This document shows positions 1 through 6,600 of a DNA stretch of 7,170 bases, in pieces. Below the pieces are notes generated by a model. That model made no database searches, had not been told where the DNA came from, and worked only from the letters and a program-made list of their open reading frames with translations. The position numbers and the translations under genes were made by a program. Origin of the DNA: an uncultured Capnocytophaga sp. (lineage in GTDB: Bacteria > Bacteroidota > Bacteroidia > Flavobacteriales > Flavobacteriaceae); assembly GCA_915070235.1 (NCBI GenBank), contig CAJZFM010000106.1, forward strand, positions 1-7,170, read 5' to 3'. Positions within the stretch are counted from its first letter, which is position 1; each line of letters starts with the position of its first letter.

Positions 1-671
1 ATGTATCAATCTATGAAACAAGCTTTGTAATAGACAAGACAGGTAATTGTGTGAGAGACTGCGAACAGTTAGAAAAAGATAAAACTCAAGAACCCAAAAA
101 AGGCTGGCGGTCTCGTTATGAGTTCATAGGTAAAACTACTGACAACTTTACAGTGGTAGGAAATGGCGGGTTACAAGGTCTTGTAGACAAGCGAGGCAGA
201 GAGGTGATTCCTGCCAAATTCACCCAAGTGTGGGTGGCTTTTAATCATGCCTTTGTAGTTTTGGATAGCAAGCAAGGGATGTTTGACCTAAAAGGTAAAG
301 AAGTAATCCCAGTGATATATGATAGGTTGATACCTAATGAGCTGAAGGGAGGAGATTTCATACTCCTTACTATGAGAGAGTTTTTCTCTTCCGTACTTAC
401 CAAAGAAGGCAAAGTAATAGTACCAGAGAATTTTTATACTCATATAGAAATAGAAGATTATTTAGAGCAAGGCATTATACCCGTGTATCGTGAGGGGAAA
501 GTGGGATTGTATAATCTTGAGGGTAAGGAGTTGCTCCCCATAAAATTTGACAAGATATGGCCCACGCACAGTGAGAAAGCGGCAGCCGAAGTTTTTTATC
601 AAGGTGAATCTTTCTATATAGATAGAGAGGGCAAATGTGTACTACATTGCGAAAATGCCCCTAAAAAATAG
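1..671 (+). CDS. WG-repeat (KWG-like) protein, 5'-truncated by the window edge
   Basis: C-terminal part of a WG-repeat protein; the function of these proteins is generally unknown. The frame (first full codon at 3) is open to the left edge, so the gene begins outside the window. A GTG at 51 is in frame, but the 16 codons before it still encode repeat-like sequence. Counting from that GTG, repeat units start near residues 39, 73, 109 and 148, each following roughly G-L/M-x-D/N-x-x-G-K/R-E-V/L-I/L-P-x-x-F/Y; the third is degenerate. The motif S-F-x-I-D-x-x-G-x-C-V-x-x-C-E occurs twice, in the codons around base 21-65 and again near residues 186-200, so the protein is built of at least two copies of a larger module. 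The C terminus (NAPKK, then TAG) looks natural. Whether it is secreted cannot be judged without the N terminus. Family call is confident; role unknown. Confidence 0.85.
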   Translation, partial: VSIYETSFVIDKTGNCVRDCEQLEKDKTQEPKKGWRSRYEFIGKTTDNFTVVGNGGLQGLVDKRGREVIPAKFTQVWVAFNHAFVVLDSKQGMFDLKGKEVIPVIYDRLIPNELKGGDFILLTMREFFSSVLTKEGKVIVPENFYTHIEIEDYLEQGIIPVYREGKVGLYNLEGKELLPIKFDKIWPTHSEKAAAEVFYQGESFYIDREGKCVLHCENAPKK

Positions 672-700
672 AGGCTCTGTGTTATAGACCTTGTCTTTTT
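672..700 (+). terminator. possible intrinsic terminator after the WG-repeat gene
   Basis: Directly after the stop codon, AGGCTCT (672-678) can pair with AGACCT (686-691) if one C is bulged, leaving a 7-nt loop. The run TGTCTTTTT follows at 692-700. The stem is short and imperfect, so this is only plausible. It fits the separate promoter seen just downstream. Confidence 0.35.
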
Positions 701-721
701 ACAAAAAAATAACATTTAACA

Positions 722-751
722 TTGTTTTGTTAGAAAAAATACGTACTTTTG
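722..751 (+). promoter_or_regulatory. Bacteroidota-type promoter for the glycosyltransferase gene
   Basis: TTG at 722-724, a 19-nt spacer, then TACTTTTG at 744-751 match the known Flavobacterium/Bacteroides primary sigma consensus (TTG, 17-23 nt, TAnnTTTG). Transcription would start near 757-760, giving a leader of about 20 nt before the ATG at 777. No Shine-Dalgarno sequence is visible in that leader, as is usual in this phylum. Confidence 0.7.
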
Positions 752-776
752 CCCCCTGATTTAAAACCACTTTCAT

Positions 777-2267
777 ATGGATTTAGGACTTATCATAACC
801 TATACAGTAGTGACTATCTATTGTTTAGCGCTATTGCTGATTTTCTTCTACAGCCTTACCATACTCAACCTATCGGTAAATTATCTAAAGAACAAGAAGC
901 AAAACAGTGAAGCACCGAAATACAATCTTTTGGACCCCAACGAGATTCCTTATGTAACGGTGCAGCTTCCCATCTATAATGAGAAGTATGTGGTACCCCG
1001 CCTTTTGGAAAATATTGCCAAATTAGAGTACCCTAAGAACAAATTGGAAATCCAAGTGTTGGACGACTCCACCGATGATTCGGTAGCCGAGACAGCAAGC
1101 ATCATAGAGCGACTACAGAAAACAGGCCTCGATATCGTGCATATCCGTCGTGAAAACCGCGAAGGCTTTAAGGCGGGTGCTCTCAAGTATGGTACTGCCA
1201 TTGCCAAAGGTGATTTCATTGCCATCTTTGATGCTGACTTCCTCCCTAAGCCTGATTGGCTCAAGCAGACGGTTGTTTATTTCAAAGATGAGAAAATCGG
1301 AGTGGTACAGACCCGCTGGGGACACATCAACCGTAACTACTCCTTGCTCACCAAGATACAAGCTCTTGCCCTTGACACCCATTTTACTTTGGAACAAGTA
1401 GGGCGCAATAGCAAAGGCCATTTTATCAACTTCAATGGTACGGCTGGTATCTGGAGAAAGAAAACCATCTTGGATGCAGGTAACTGGGAAGGTGATACCC
1501 TTACCGAGGACTTAGACCTTAGCTACCGTGCGCAGTTGAAAAACTGGAAATTCAAGTACTTGGAAGATGTGGAAACCCCCGCTGAATTGCCAGTGGTTGT
1601 CTCTGCGGCACGTTCCCAACAGTTCCGCTGGAATAAGGGAGGGGCAGAGGTATTCCGCAAGTCGGTTCGCAAGATCTTAGCCTCCAAGAATATAGGTTGG
1701 AAGACCAAGTTCCACGGAGTGATGCACTTGCTCAATAGCTCCATGTTCCTCTATGTATTCATCGTGGCGATTCTGAGCGTACCGATGATGTACATCAAGG
1801 ATGCTTATCCGCACCTCTCTTGGGTGTTCAAGCTCACCAGCTTCTTTATTGCCAGTACCATAATCCTCTTTAGCTGTTATTGGATTACTTATAAGAACAT
1901 ACAGGGCAAGACCTTTGACGATTTTATAGATTATGTAACCCTATTCTTGAGTTTCTTCTCTGTGGCTTTGGGCTTTTCATGGCACAATGTATCAGCCGTA
2001 TTGCAGGGCTATTGGGGCAAGAAAACCGAATTTGTCCGTACCCCTAAGTTCAATATCAGTTCACTGAAAGACTCTTGGAAAGGTAACAAATACGTCAATA
2101 ACAAGATTTCAGCCAATGTGATTTTTGAGTTCTTACTTATGTGTTATTTCCTTTTTGGACTCTATAGCGGTATCAAGCTCAATGACTTTGGGTTGTTTCC
2201 CTTCCACTTGATGCTTACCTTTGGCTTTGGCTTTGTATTCTATAAGTCATTGGTTCCAAAATCATAA
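777..2267 (+). CDS. processive family 2 glycosyltransferase, cellulose synthase-like (CslA/CslC type)
   Basis: Membrane glycosyltransferase of 496 residues, expected to transfer sugars from a nucleotide donor to a beta-linked polysaccharide or a lipid acceptor. An N-terminal membrane segment (about 6-30) precedes a cytosolic GT-A domain. The full processive GT2 set is visible: VLDDS (94-98), the DAD metal-binding motif (152-154), TED with the catalytic Asp (243-245), and QQFRW (281-285), the Q-x-x-R-W motif. FNGTAGIWR (219-227) and the spacing of the motifs resemble plant CslA/CslC mannan and glucan synthases. About five hydrophobic segments follow (near 318-340, 347-371, 385-405, 448-465, 472-490), with a conserved-looking GYWGKKTEFVRTPKF loop at 411-425. 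No PilZ domain, no BcsB-like partner and no polysaccharide operon lies beside it, so it appears to be transcribed alone from the promoter at 722-751. The class is confident; the polymer, sugar and acceptor are unknown. Confidence 0.9.
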   Translation: MDLGLIITYTVVTIYCLALLLIFFYSLTILNLSVNYLKNKKQNSEAPKYNLLDPNEIPYVTVQLPIYNEKYVVPRLLENIAKLEYPKNKLEIQVLDDSTDDSVAETASIIERLQKTGLDIVHIRRENREGFKAGALKYGTAIAKGDFIAIFDADFLPKPDWLKQTVVYFKDEKIGVVQTRWGHINRNYSLLTKIQALALDTHFTLEQVGRNSKGHFINFNGTAGIWRKKTILDAGNWEGDTLTEDLDLSYRAQLKNWKFKYLEDVETPAELPVVVSAARSQQFRWNKGGAEVFRKSVRKILASKNIGWKTKFHGVMHLLNSSMFLYVFIVAILSVPMMYIKDAYPHLSWVFKLTSFFIASTIILFSCYWITYKNIQGKTFDDFIDYVTLFLSFFSVALGFSWHNVSAVLQGYWGKKTEFVRTPKFNISSLKDSWKGNKYVNNKISANVIFEFLLMCYFLFGLYSGIKLNDFGLFPFHLMLTFGFGFVFYKSLVPKS

Positions 2268-2271
2268 GATA

Positions 2272-2357
2272 ATGACTAATGACAAGTGACTAGTGACTAA
2301 TAATCAGAGAACTATTAGTCACTAGTCATTAGTCATTAATCACTGGTCACTTGTCAT
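2272..2357. repeat. heptanucleotide tandem repeats in inverted orientation, forming a nested hairpin
   Basis: From 2272 four 7-bp units run head to tail: ATGACTA, ATGACAA, GTGACTA, GTGACTA. From 2316 six units of the opposite strand follow: TAGTCAC, TAGTCAT, TAGTCAT, TAATCAC, TGGTCAC, TTGTCAT. The two halves form a perfect 16-bp inverted repeat (2287-2302 with 2313-2328, 10-nt loop) and a second perfect 14-bp pairing (2277-2290 with 2346-2359) that shares 4 bases with the first. The spacer starts five bases after the glycosyltransferase stop. A transcript could fold strongly here, but no U-tract directly follows the inner stem, so it is not a standard intrinsic terminator. Between the array and etfB (2360-2387) there is only AT-rich sequence with no clear TAnnTTTG box. 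Confidence 0.9.
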
Positions 2358-2387
2358 TAATTTCGTGTTTTATAAAAAAATATTTTC

Positions 2388-3128
2388 ATGAAGATATTAG
2401 TATGTATCAATCAGGTGCCTGATACCACCTCACAGATAAATTTCACTGCTGACCAGAAGGCTTTTGACCCTGCTGGAGTGCAGTTTGTAATTAACCCCAG
2501 CGACGAGGCTGCTCTTATACGTGCCTTGCAGCTCAAGGAAGAGCAGGGCGCTCATATAACCTTGGTGCATGTAGGGCTTTCCGATAGCGAACCTGTCTTG
2601 CGCAAGGCCTTTGCCTATGGGGCAGACCAAATGATACGTATCGATGCCACCCCTACCGATGGTTTCTTTGTAGCACAACAGTTGGCCGCAGTGGCTAAGG
2701 ACTACGATGCTATTTTCTGCGGACGTGAATCCTTGGACTACAATGGTGGTATGGTCGGTGGTATGTTGGCTGCCTTGCTTGATCTGAACTTTGTAGATGA
2801 GGTAACCGCCTTTTCTGTAGCGGGCGACAAGGTGCAAATCAGCCGTATGATAGATGGCGGCAAGCAGCTCTTGGAAGTGCCTCTACCTGTGGTTATAGCT
2901 GCTCAAAAAGAACTCATTCCCGAAGAACAGATGCGTATCCCCAGTATGAAAGGTATTATGGCCGCTCGCAAGGCACCCTTGGAAGTACGCCCTGCGGTGG
3001 AAGCTACCACTCAAGTGGTGATTGACCACTTAGAAAAACCTGCTGAAAAAGCCCCTATCAAGATGATCTCCCCTGACAACCTTGATGAGCTTATTGATGA
3101 ACTACACAACAAGAGAAAACTATTTTAA
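2388..3128 (+). CDS. etfB: electron transfer flavoprotein subunit beta
   Basis: Beta subunit of the soluble heterodimeric electron transfer flavoprotein, which accepts electrons from acyl-CoA dehydrogenases and related flavoenzymes and passes them to a quinone reductase or other acceptor. At 246 residues it is close to the usual 250-260. The N terminus (MKILVCINQVPDT) is typical. Residues 151-171 match the ETF-beta family signature: I-x-R-x-x-D-G-G-x-Q-x-L, then four residues, P-x-V-I-A. The segment CGRESLDYNGG (111-121) lies where this family binds the AMP moiety, and RIPSMKGIMAARK (183-195) corresponds to the partner-docking loop. ATG at 2388 is the first codon of the conserved fold and has an AT-rich leader without a Shine-Dalgarno. 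It is the first gene of a five-gene run, and etfA begins 9 bp after its stop. Confidence 0.96.
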   Translation: MKILVCINQVPDTTSQINFTADQKAFDPAGVQFVINPSDEAALIRALQLKEEQGAHITLVHVGLSDSEPVLRKAFAYGADQMIRIDATPTDGFFVAQQLAAVAKDYDAIFCGRESLDYNGGMVGGMLAALLDLNFVDEVTAFSVAGDKVQISRMIDGGKQLLEVPLPVVIAAQKELIPEEQMRIPSMKGIMAARKAPLEVRPAVEATTQVVIDHLEKPAEKAPIKMISPDNLDELIDELHNKRKLF

Positions 3129-3137
3129 TCTCCCGAC

Positions 3138-4064
3138 ATGATATTAGTATATACCGAACATAACGAAGGACAATTTTCTAAGAAAACCTTGGAGGCGCTC
3201 TCCTATGCCAAGGCCATGTCCGACAAGGTGGTAGCCCTTGCTATCAATGCTGCCGATGTTACCGTATTGCAAGCCTATGGAGCGGACAAGATTCTCTCGG
3301 TAAGCTCCGACCAGCTGAGAGATTTTTCTGTAAAGCACTATGTAGCACTGCTCTTACAAGCCGCCGAGAAGGAACAAGCCACTACAATACTGCTACCCAG
3401 CTCCGCCAATACCCGCTATTTAGCCCCTGTATTGGCCGTGAAGTGGGGAGCGGCTTATCTCTCCAATGTAAGCTCTCTGCCCAAGGAAGGAAAAGTACAG
3501 AAGGTAGTGTTTTCCTCCAAAGCCATTGCTTGGTTACCTTTGGAGCAGAAACAGGTGATCACTTTAGCAGGTAATGCCACTGAGATAAAGCAAGCCCCTG
3601 TTCAGGCAGAAGTAGAAGCCTTTACTCCCGTCTTGTCAGAAGATACAATCAAGGTGGTGGGCACAGAGAAATTCACCAATAAGGTCTCTATAGATGATGC
3701 TTCCATAGTTGTTTCAGGGGGGCGTGGTATGCAGACTCCTGACAATTGGCATATAGTGGAAGACCTTGCCGATGCCTTAGGAGCAGCTACCGCTTGTACC
3801 AAACCCGTGTCCGACATGGGTTGGAGACCTCATAGCGAACATATAGGCCAGACAGGCAAGCCCCTTTCCTGTGACCTCTATATCGCTCTGGGCGTATCGG
3901 GAGCTATCCAGCATATTGCAGGGGTGAATGCCTCCAAAGTGAAAGTTGTGATCAACTCCGATCCTGAAGCGCCTTTCTTTAAGGCAGCAGACTATGGTAT
4001 TGTGGGCGACCTCTTTGAGGTAGTACCACGCCTGACAGAGAAAATCAAGCAGTTACACGCCTAA
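3138..4064 (+). CDS. etfA: electron transfer flavoprotein subunit alpha
   Basis: Alpha subunit of the electron transfer flavoprotein; it holds the redox-active FAD and pairs with the preceding EtfB. Length (308) is normal. The N-terminal domain (about 1-180) has the nucleotide-binding alpha/beta fold of the family. The FAD domain shows VVSGGRGM (191-198), HIGQTGK (235-241), and residues 247-262, which match the ETF-alpha signature L-Y-I-A-x-G-V-S-G-x-I-Q-H-x-x-G. A conserved DPEAPFFKAADYGIVGD segment follows (275-291). In the stretch where mammalian ETF-alpha has G-A-S-R, this protein reads A-C-T-K (219-222), so Lys replaces the Arg that lies near the flavin ring; this is conservative. The presence of both EtfA and EtfB as a pair, without FixC or FixX here, favours a housekeeping ETF, although the dehydrogenase partner is not in the window. 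Confidence 0.96.
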   Translation: MILVYTEHNEGQFSKKTLEALSYAKAMSDKVVALAINAADVTVLQAYGADKILSVSSDQLRDFSVKHYVALLLQAAEKEQATTILLPSSANTRYLAPVLAVKWGAAYLSNVSSLPKEGKVQKVVFSSKAIAWLPLEQKQVITLAGNATEIKQAPVQAEVEAFTPVLSEDTIKVVGTEKFTNKVSIDDASIVVSGGRGMQTPDNWHIVEDLADALGAATACTKPVSDMGWRPHSEHIGQTGKPLSCDLYIALGVSGAIQHIAGVNASKVKVVINSDPEAPFFKAADYGIVGDLFEVVPRLTEKIKQLHA

Positions 4065-4076
4065 TCCCTATTGCCT

Positions 4077-4811
4077 ATGATGAATGTAACCAGGGCAGTC
4101 ATGCACTTGATTATTGCCAATGTGCTGTTTTTTATCTTAGCGACCTTTGTGCCTGAGGTACAGGACAAGGCCGCACTCTATTATTTTGAGAATCCAGAGT
4201 TCCACTGGTGGCAACTCTTCTCACACTTGTTCATGCATGGGTCTATTCCCCATTTGTTCTTTAACATGTTTGCTCTCTACTCCTTTGGAGCACCTTTGGA
4301 GCATTATTTTGGTAGCAACCGCTTTATACTTTTCTACTTTGCTTGTGGAATAGGCGCAGGTTTGCTACATATGGGGGTGAATTATTATGAGTTTCATAAG
4401 GTAGCCGATGTGCTCTATGCTCATGACTACACCAAAGAACAACTCATAACAGCCTTTGCTGAAGGACGTATCAGCTATCCGAGCACTCTTACAGGAGAGG
4501 ATGTGCAACAGATGTACGAGGCCTATATGACCCGTGCAGTAGGTGCTTCAGGGGCGATCTATGGGATATTGGTAGCCTTTGGTATGCTCTTTCCCAATGC
4601 CGAGCTCATGCTTATGTTCTTGCCTATTCCTATCAAAGCAAAGTTCTTTATTCCGATCCTAATAGCCTTGGATTTGTTCTCAGGAGTAACAGGTGTTTCT
4701 ATCTTTGGCAGCAACATTGCTCATTTCGCCCATGTAGGTGGGGCACTGATTGGTTTTGTACTGATGAAGCTGTGGCAAAAACGCTCATTTGGCAACCGCC
4801 AACTGTATTAA
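4077..4811 (+). CDS. rhomboid family intramembrane serine protease, first of a tandem pair
   Basis: Inner-membrane protease expected to cleave transmembrane substrates within the bilayer. I chose ATG 4077 (244 residues), although ATG 4080 is equally possible; a TTG six bases upstream also keeps the frame open, but the membrane segment begins soon after the ATG pair. Rhomboid hallmarks are present: HLFFN (59-63) in TM2, the catalytic serine in GASG (Ser158), and the catalytic histidine in AHFAHVGG (His219, with a second His at 216). The protein is hydrophobic with about six membrane segments. An unusually long polar loop of about 50 residues (near 100-152) separates the TM2-TM3 region from the serine helix; it holds acidic and aromatic residues. 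It follows etfA by 12 bp and precedes the second rhomboid by 10 bp, so all are probably one transcript. Substrates unknown. Confidence 0.92.
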   Translation: MMNVTRAVMHLIIANVLFFILATFVPEVQDKAALYYFENPEFHWWQLFSHLFMHGSIPHLFFNMFALYSFGAPLEHYFGSNRFILFYFACGIGAGLLHMGVNYYEFHKVADVLYAHDYTKEQLITAFAEGRISYPSTLTGEDVQQMYEAYMTRAVGASGAIYGILVAFGMLFPNAELMLMFLPIPIKAKFFIPILIALDLFSGVTGVSIFGSNIAHFAHVGGALIGFVLMKLWQKRSFGNRQLY

Positions 4812-4821
4812 GATAAAGCAC

Positions 4822-5622
4822 ATGAATAGAATATTGGCAAATATATGGGGACGGCACTCCCTGAGTATTATCTATATACTGATGATAACCTATATAGGGG
4901 GGTATGTGATTCCCCTGCTCATTGCTTTTCTCTGGCAGATAGAAATCCCTTTTGTAAGAGACTATTTGGCACTTTGGCAGCATGTGTCGCTCTTAGCCAA
5001 AAGACCTTGGACATGGCTTACCTACAGCTTTTTTCATGCGAGCTTTTTGCATAGTGTTTTCAATGCAATTATGGTCTATTTCGTGGGTGTCTTGTTCATG
5101 AACTTATTCACCCCCAAGCGTTTTTTAGCGATTTATATAGGCGGAGTTGTAGCAGGTGGGCTACTCTTTATCTCGCTCTATAGCCTATTGCCAGCCTTTG
5201 CGGGTCATGATGATTACCTCTTAGGGGCTTCGGCGGGGATTATGGCACCGCTGATATTCTTGGCCACCTATACGCCCTCTTATAGGATATACCTTTTTGG
5301 GGTCTTTTCCCTGCCCTTGTGGTCTATTGGGGCACTGATGGTACTGATAGATTTGGTCAGTATTCCCATAGGCAATGCAGGGGGGCACATTGCTCACTTA
5401 GGGGGAGCACTCGTGGGCTTTCTCTATGCACTTCACCTCAAGGGACGCTTTCCACACCTGCTGCCTAAGCGTACCGCCAAGGCCAGCACTTCGGGTAAGT
5501 ACCCTAACCAAGCCACCGAAGAGCGCGTGAATACCATCTTAGATAAAATCTCCAAGAGCGGCTATGACAGCCTCACTCAGGAGGAGAAAAAATTCCTATT
5601 CCTTGCCAGCAAGGAAGACTAA
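4822..5622 (+). CDS. rhomboid family intramembrane serine protease with soluble C-terminal tail
   Basis: Second rhomboid of the pair, 266 residues from the ATG at 4822. A TTG at 4789 is in frame, but using it would overlap the upstream gene by 23 bp and add a polar stub, so I prefer the ATG, which is preceded by an A-rich stretch. Motifs: His77-x-x-x-Asn81 (HSVFN), catalytic Ser137 in GASAG, and GGHIAHLGG with catalytic His192. The N-terminal half has about two membrane segments before the core, and residues 60-77 form the amphipathic loop L1 region (RPWTWLTYSFFHASF). From about 213 the chain is soluble and charged. Its last third (about 229-266), with a N-T-I-L-D-K-I-S-K-S-G-Y-D-S-L pattern and a run of acidic and lysine residues, resembles the short C-terminal domain seen on many Bacteroidota rhomboids (the DUF6576 type, from memory). 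It is clearly divergent from the first rhomboid, so the pair is not a recent duplication. Confidence 0.92.
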   Translation: MNRILANIWGRHSLSIIYILMITYIGGYVIPLLIAFLWQIEIPFVRDYLALWQHVSLLAKRPWTWLTYSFFHASFLHSVFNAIMVYFVGVLFMNLFTPKRFLAIYIGGVVAGGLLFISLYSLLPAFAGHDDYLLGASAGIMAPLIFLATYTPSYRIYLFGVFSLPLWSIGALMVLIDLVSIPIGNAGGHIAHLGGALVGFLYALHLKGRFPHLLPKRTAKASTSGKYPNQATEERVNTILDKISKSGYDSLTQEEKKFLFLASKED

Positions 5623-5631
5623 TCACCAAGT

Positions 5632-6564
5632 ATGCAACTGATCACCGATATAGCACATTTTCACCCTTCAAAGGAGAGTGTCCTGACCATAGGCACCTTT
5701 GACGGTATCCACGTAGGGCACCAGCGTATCATCGCTCAGGTGGTAGCTACAGCTAAAGCGCAAGGGCTCACCCCTACGCTGCTGACTTTCTTTCCGCACC
5801 CTCGTATGGTGCTCAATCCCTCCTCGCCTATTGCACTGATCCAGACCATAGAGGAGCGTGCTCAGCTATTGGAATCTTATGGTATAGAGCAGTTAGTCAT
5901 ACAGCCCTTTAGCAAAGAGTTTGCAGCTCTTTCTGCAGAGGACTATGTGCGAAACTTATTGGTTGAGAAGCTTAGGGCACGGGTGGTGATCATCGGTTAT
6001 GACCATCGTTTTGGCAAGGGACGAGCCGCAGGCATAGAGGAGCTTAAGGCCTTCGGGACACAATACCATTTCCAAGTGGAGGAAATCCCCGTGCAGGAGG
6101 TAGATTCTTGCTCGGTCAGCTCTACCAAAATACGACATGCACTCACCCAAGGCGATATACAGACGGCCACCCACTACCTTGGTTATCCCTTTTCCTTGGC
6201 AGGCAAGGTGATACATGGTCAAAAATTAGGACGTACCTTGGGCTATCCTACAGCCAATCTACAGGTGGAAAGTCCGTACAAACTCATTCCTAAGATAGGG
6301 GTTTATGCGGTGTATAGCATCATCGCAGGGAAAAAGGTCTATGGGATGCTTTCCATAGGCAAAAACCCTACCATAGAAGGCAAAGGAGAGAGTATAGAAG
6401 TACATTTCTTTGATTTCCATGCTGATCTCTATGGGAAAGAAATACGTCTCTACTTTATAGACTTTATTAGGGATGAGGTCAAGTTTGATTCCTTAGAAGC
6501 CCTCAAAGAACAACTCAAGAAAGACGAAATCAGTTGTCGGTTGTTAGTGGTCGGCGGGCAGTAG
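5632..6564 (+). CDS. ribF: bifunctional riboflavin kinase / FAD synthetase
   Basis: Cytosolic enzyme that phosphorylates riboflavin to FMN and adenylylates FMN to FAD. Length (310) is standard. The N-terminal FMN adenylyltransferase domain (about 1-180) has GTFDGIHVGH (21-30), the H-x-G-H nucleotidyltransferase motif, then GYDHRFGKG (122-130) and SVSSTKIR (161-168). The C-terminal flavokinase domain (about 185-298) has KLGRTLGYPTANL (198-210) with the P-T-A-N metal/phosphate motif (206-209), IGVYAV (222-227), and Glu256 in IEVHFFDF, the expected catalytic base. R280-x-E-x-x-F also fits. The gene starts 9 bp after the second rhomboid. After KKDEI (about 300) the last ten residues (SCRLLVVGGQ) are encoded in a 7-bp repeat that continues past the stop, so the native C terminus was probably altered or extended by the repeat. 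As the last gene of the operon it supplies the cofactor of the EtfAB encoded first. Confidence 0.96.
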   Translation: MQLITDIAHFHPSKESVLTIGTFDGIHVGHQRIIAQVVATAKAQGLTPTLLTFFPHPRMVLNPSSPIALIQTIEERAQLLESYGIEQLVIQPFSKEFAALSAEDYVRNLLVEKLRARVVIIGYDHRFGKGRAAGIEELKAFGTQYHFQVEEIPVQEVDSCSVSSTKIRHALTQGDIQTATHYLGYPFSLAGKVIHGQKLGRTLGYPTANLQVESPYKLIPKIGVYAVYSIIAGKKVYGMLSIGKNPTIEGKGESIEVHFFDFHADLYGKEIRLYFIDFIRDEVKFDSLEALKEQLKKDEISCRLLVVGGQ

Positions 6565-6600
6565 TCAGAGGTCAGAAATCAGTTACTAATCACTAATGAG
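6534..6600 (+). repeat. second heptanucleotide array, crossing the ribF stop codon
   Basis: In one continuous register from 6534: TTGTCGG, TTGTTAG, TGGTCGG, CGGGCAG, TAGTCAG, AGGTCAG, AAATCAG (to 6582). The consensus is TNGTCRG. After a 4-bp slip, TAATCAC (6587-6593, identical to a unit at 2337-2343) and TAATGAG (6594-6600) follow. The ribF stop (6562-6564) is the first three bases of one unit, and the ATG of the next gene (6596) lies in the last. Units are degenerate but share the GTCA core with the array at 2316-2357. Confidence 0.75.

Noticed and set aside
51..671. GTG at 51 as the real start of the WG-repeat gene
   Set aside because: The frame is open to base 3 and the upstream codons repeat a motif found at the protein's C terminus, so the gene enters from outside the window.
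974..1421. Open frames on both strands inside the glycosyltransferase gene
   Set aside because: They are antisense or out-of-frame shadows of a gene with complete GT2 motifs; their translations are Ser- and Arg-rich without domain signals.
2272..2357. CRISPR array or insertion-sequence end
   Set aside because: Units are 7 bp with no spacers, and there is no cas gene, transposase or target-site duplication nearby.
2430..2837. 135-codon antisense open frame over etfB
   Set aside because: It lies wholly across etfB, which matches its family signature, and shows no recognisable domain or promoter.
4789..4821. TTG start for the second rhomboid
   Set aside because: It would overlap the first rhomboid gene and add 11 polar residues; ATG 4822, 10 bp after the upstream stop, fits the 9-12 bp spacing of the whole operon.
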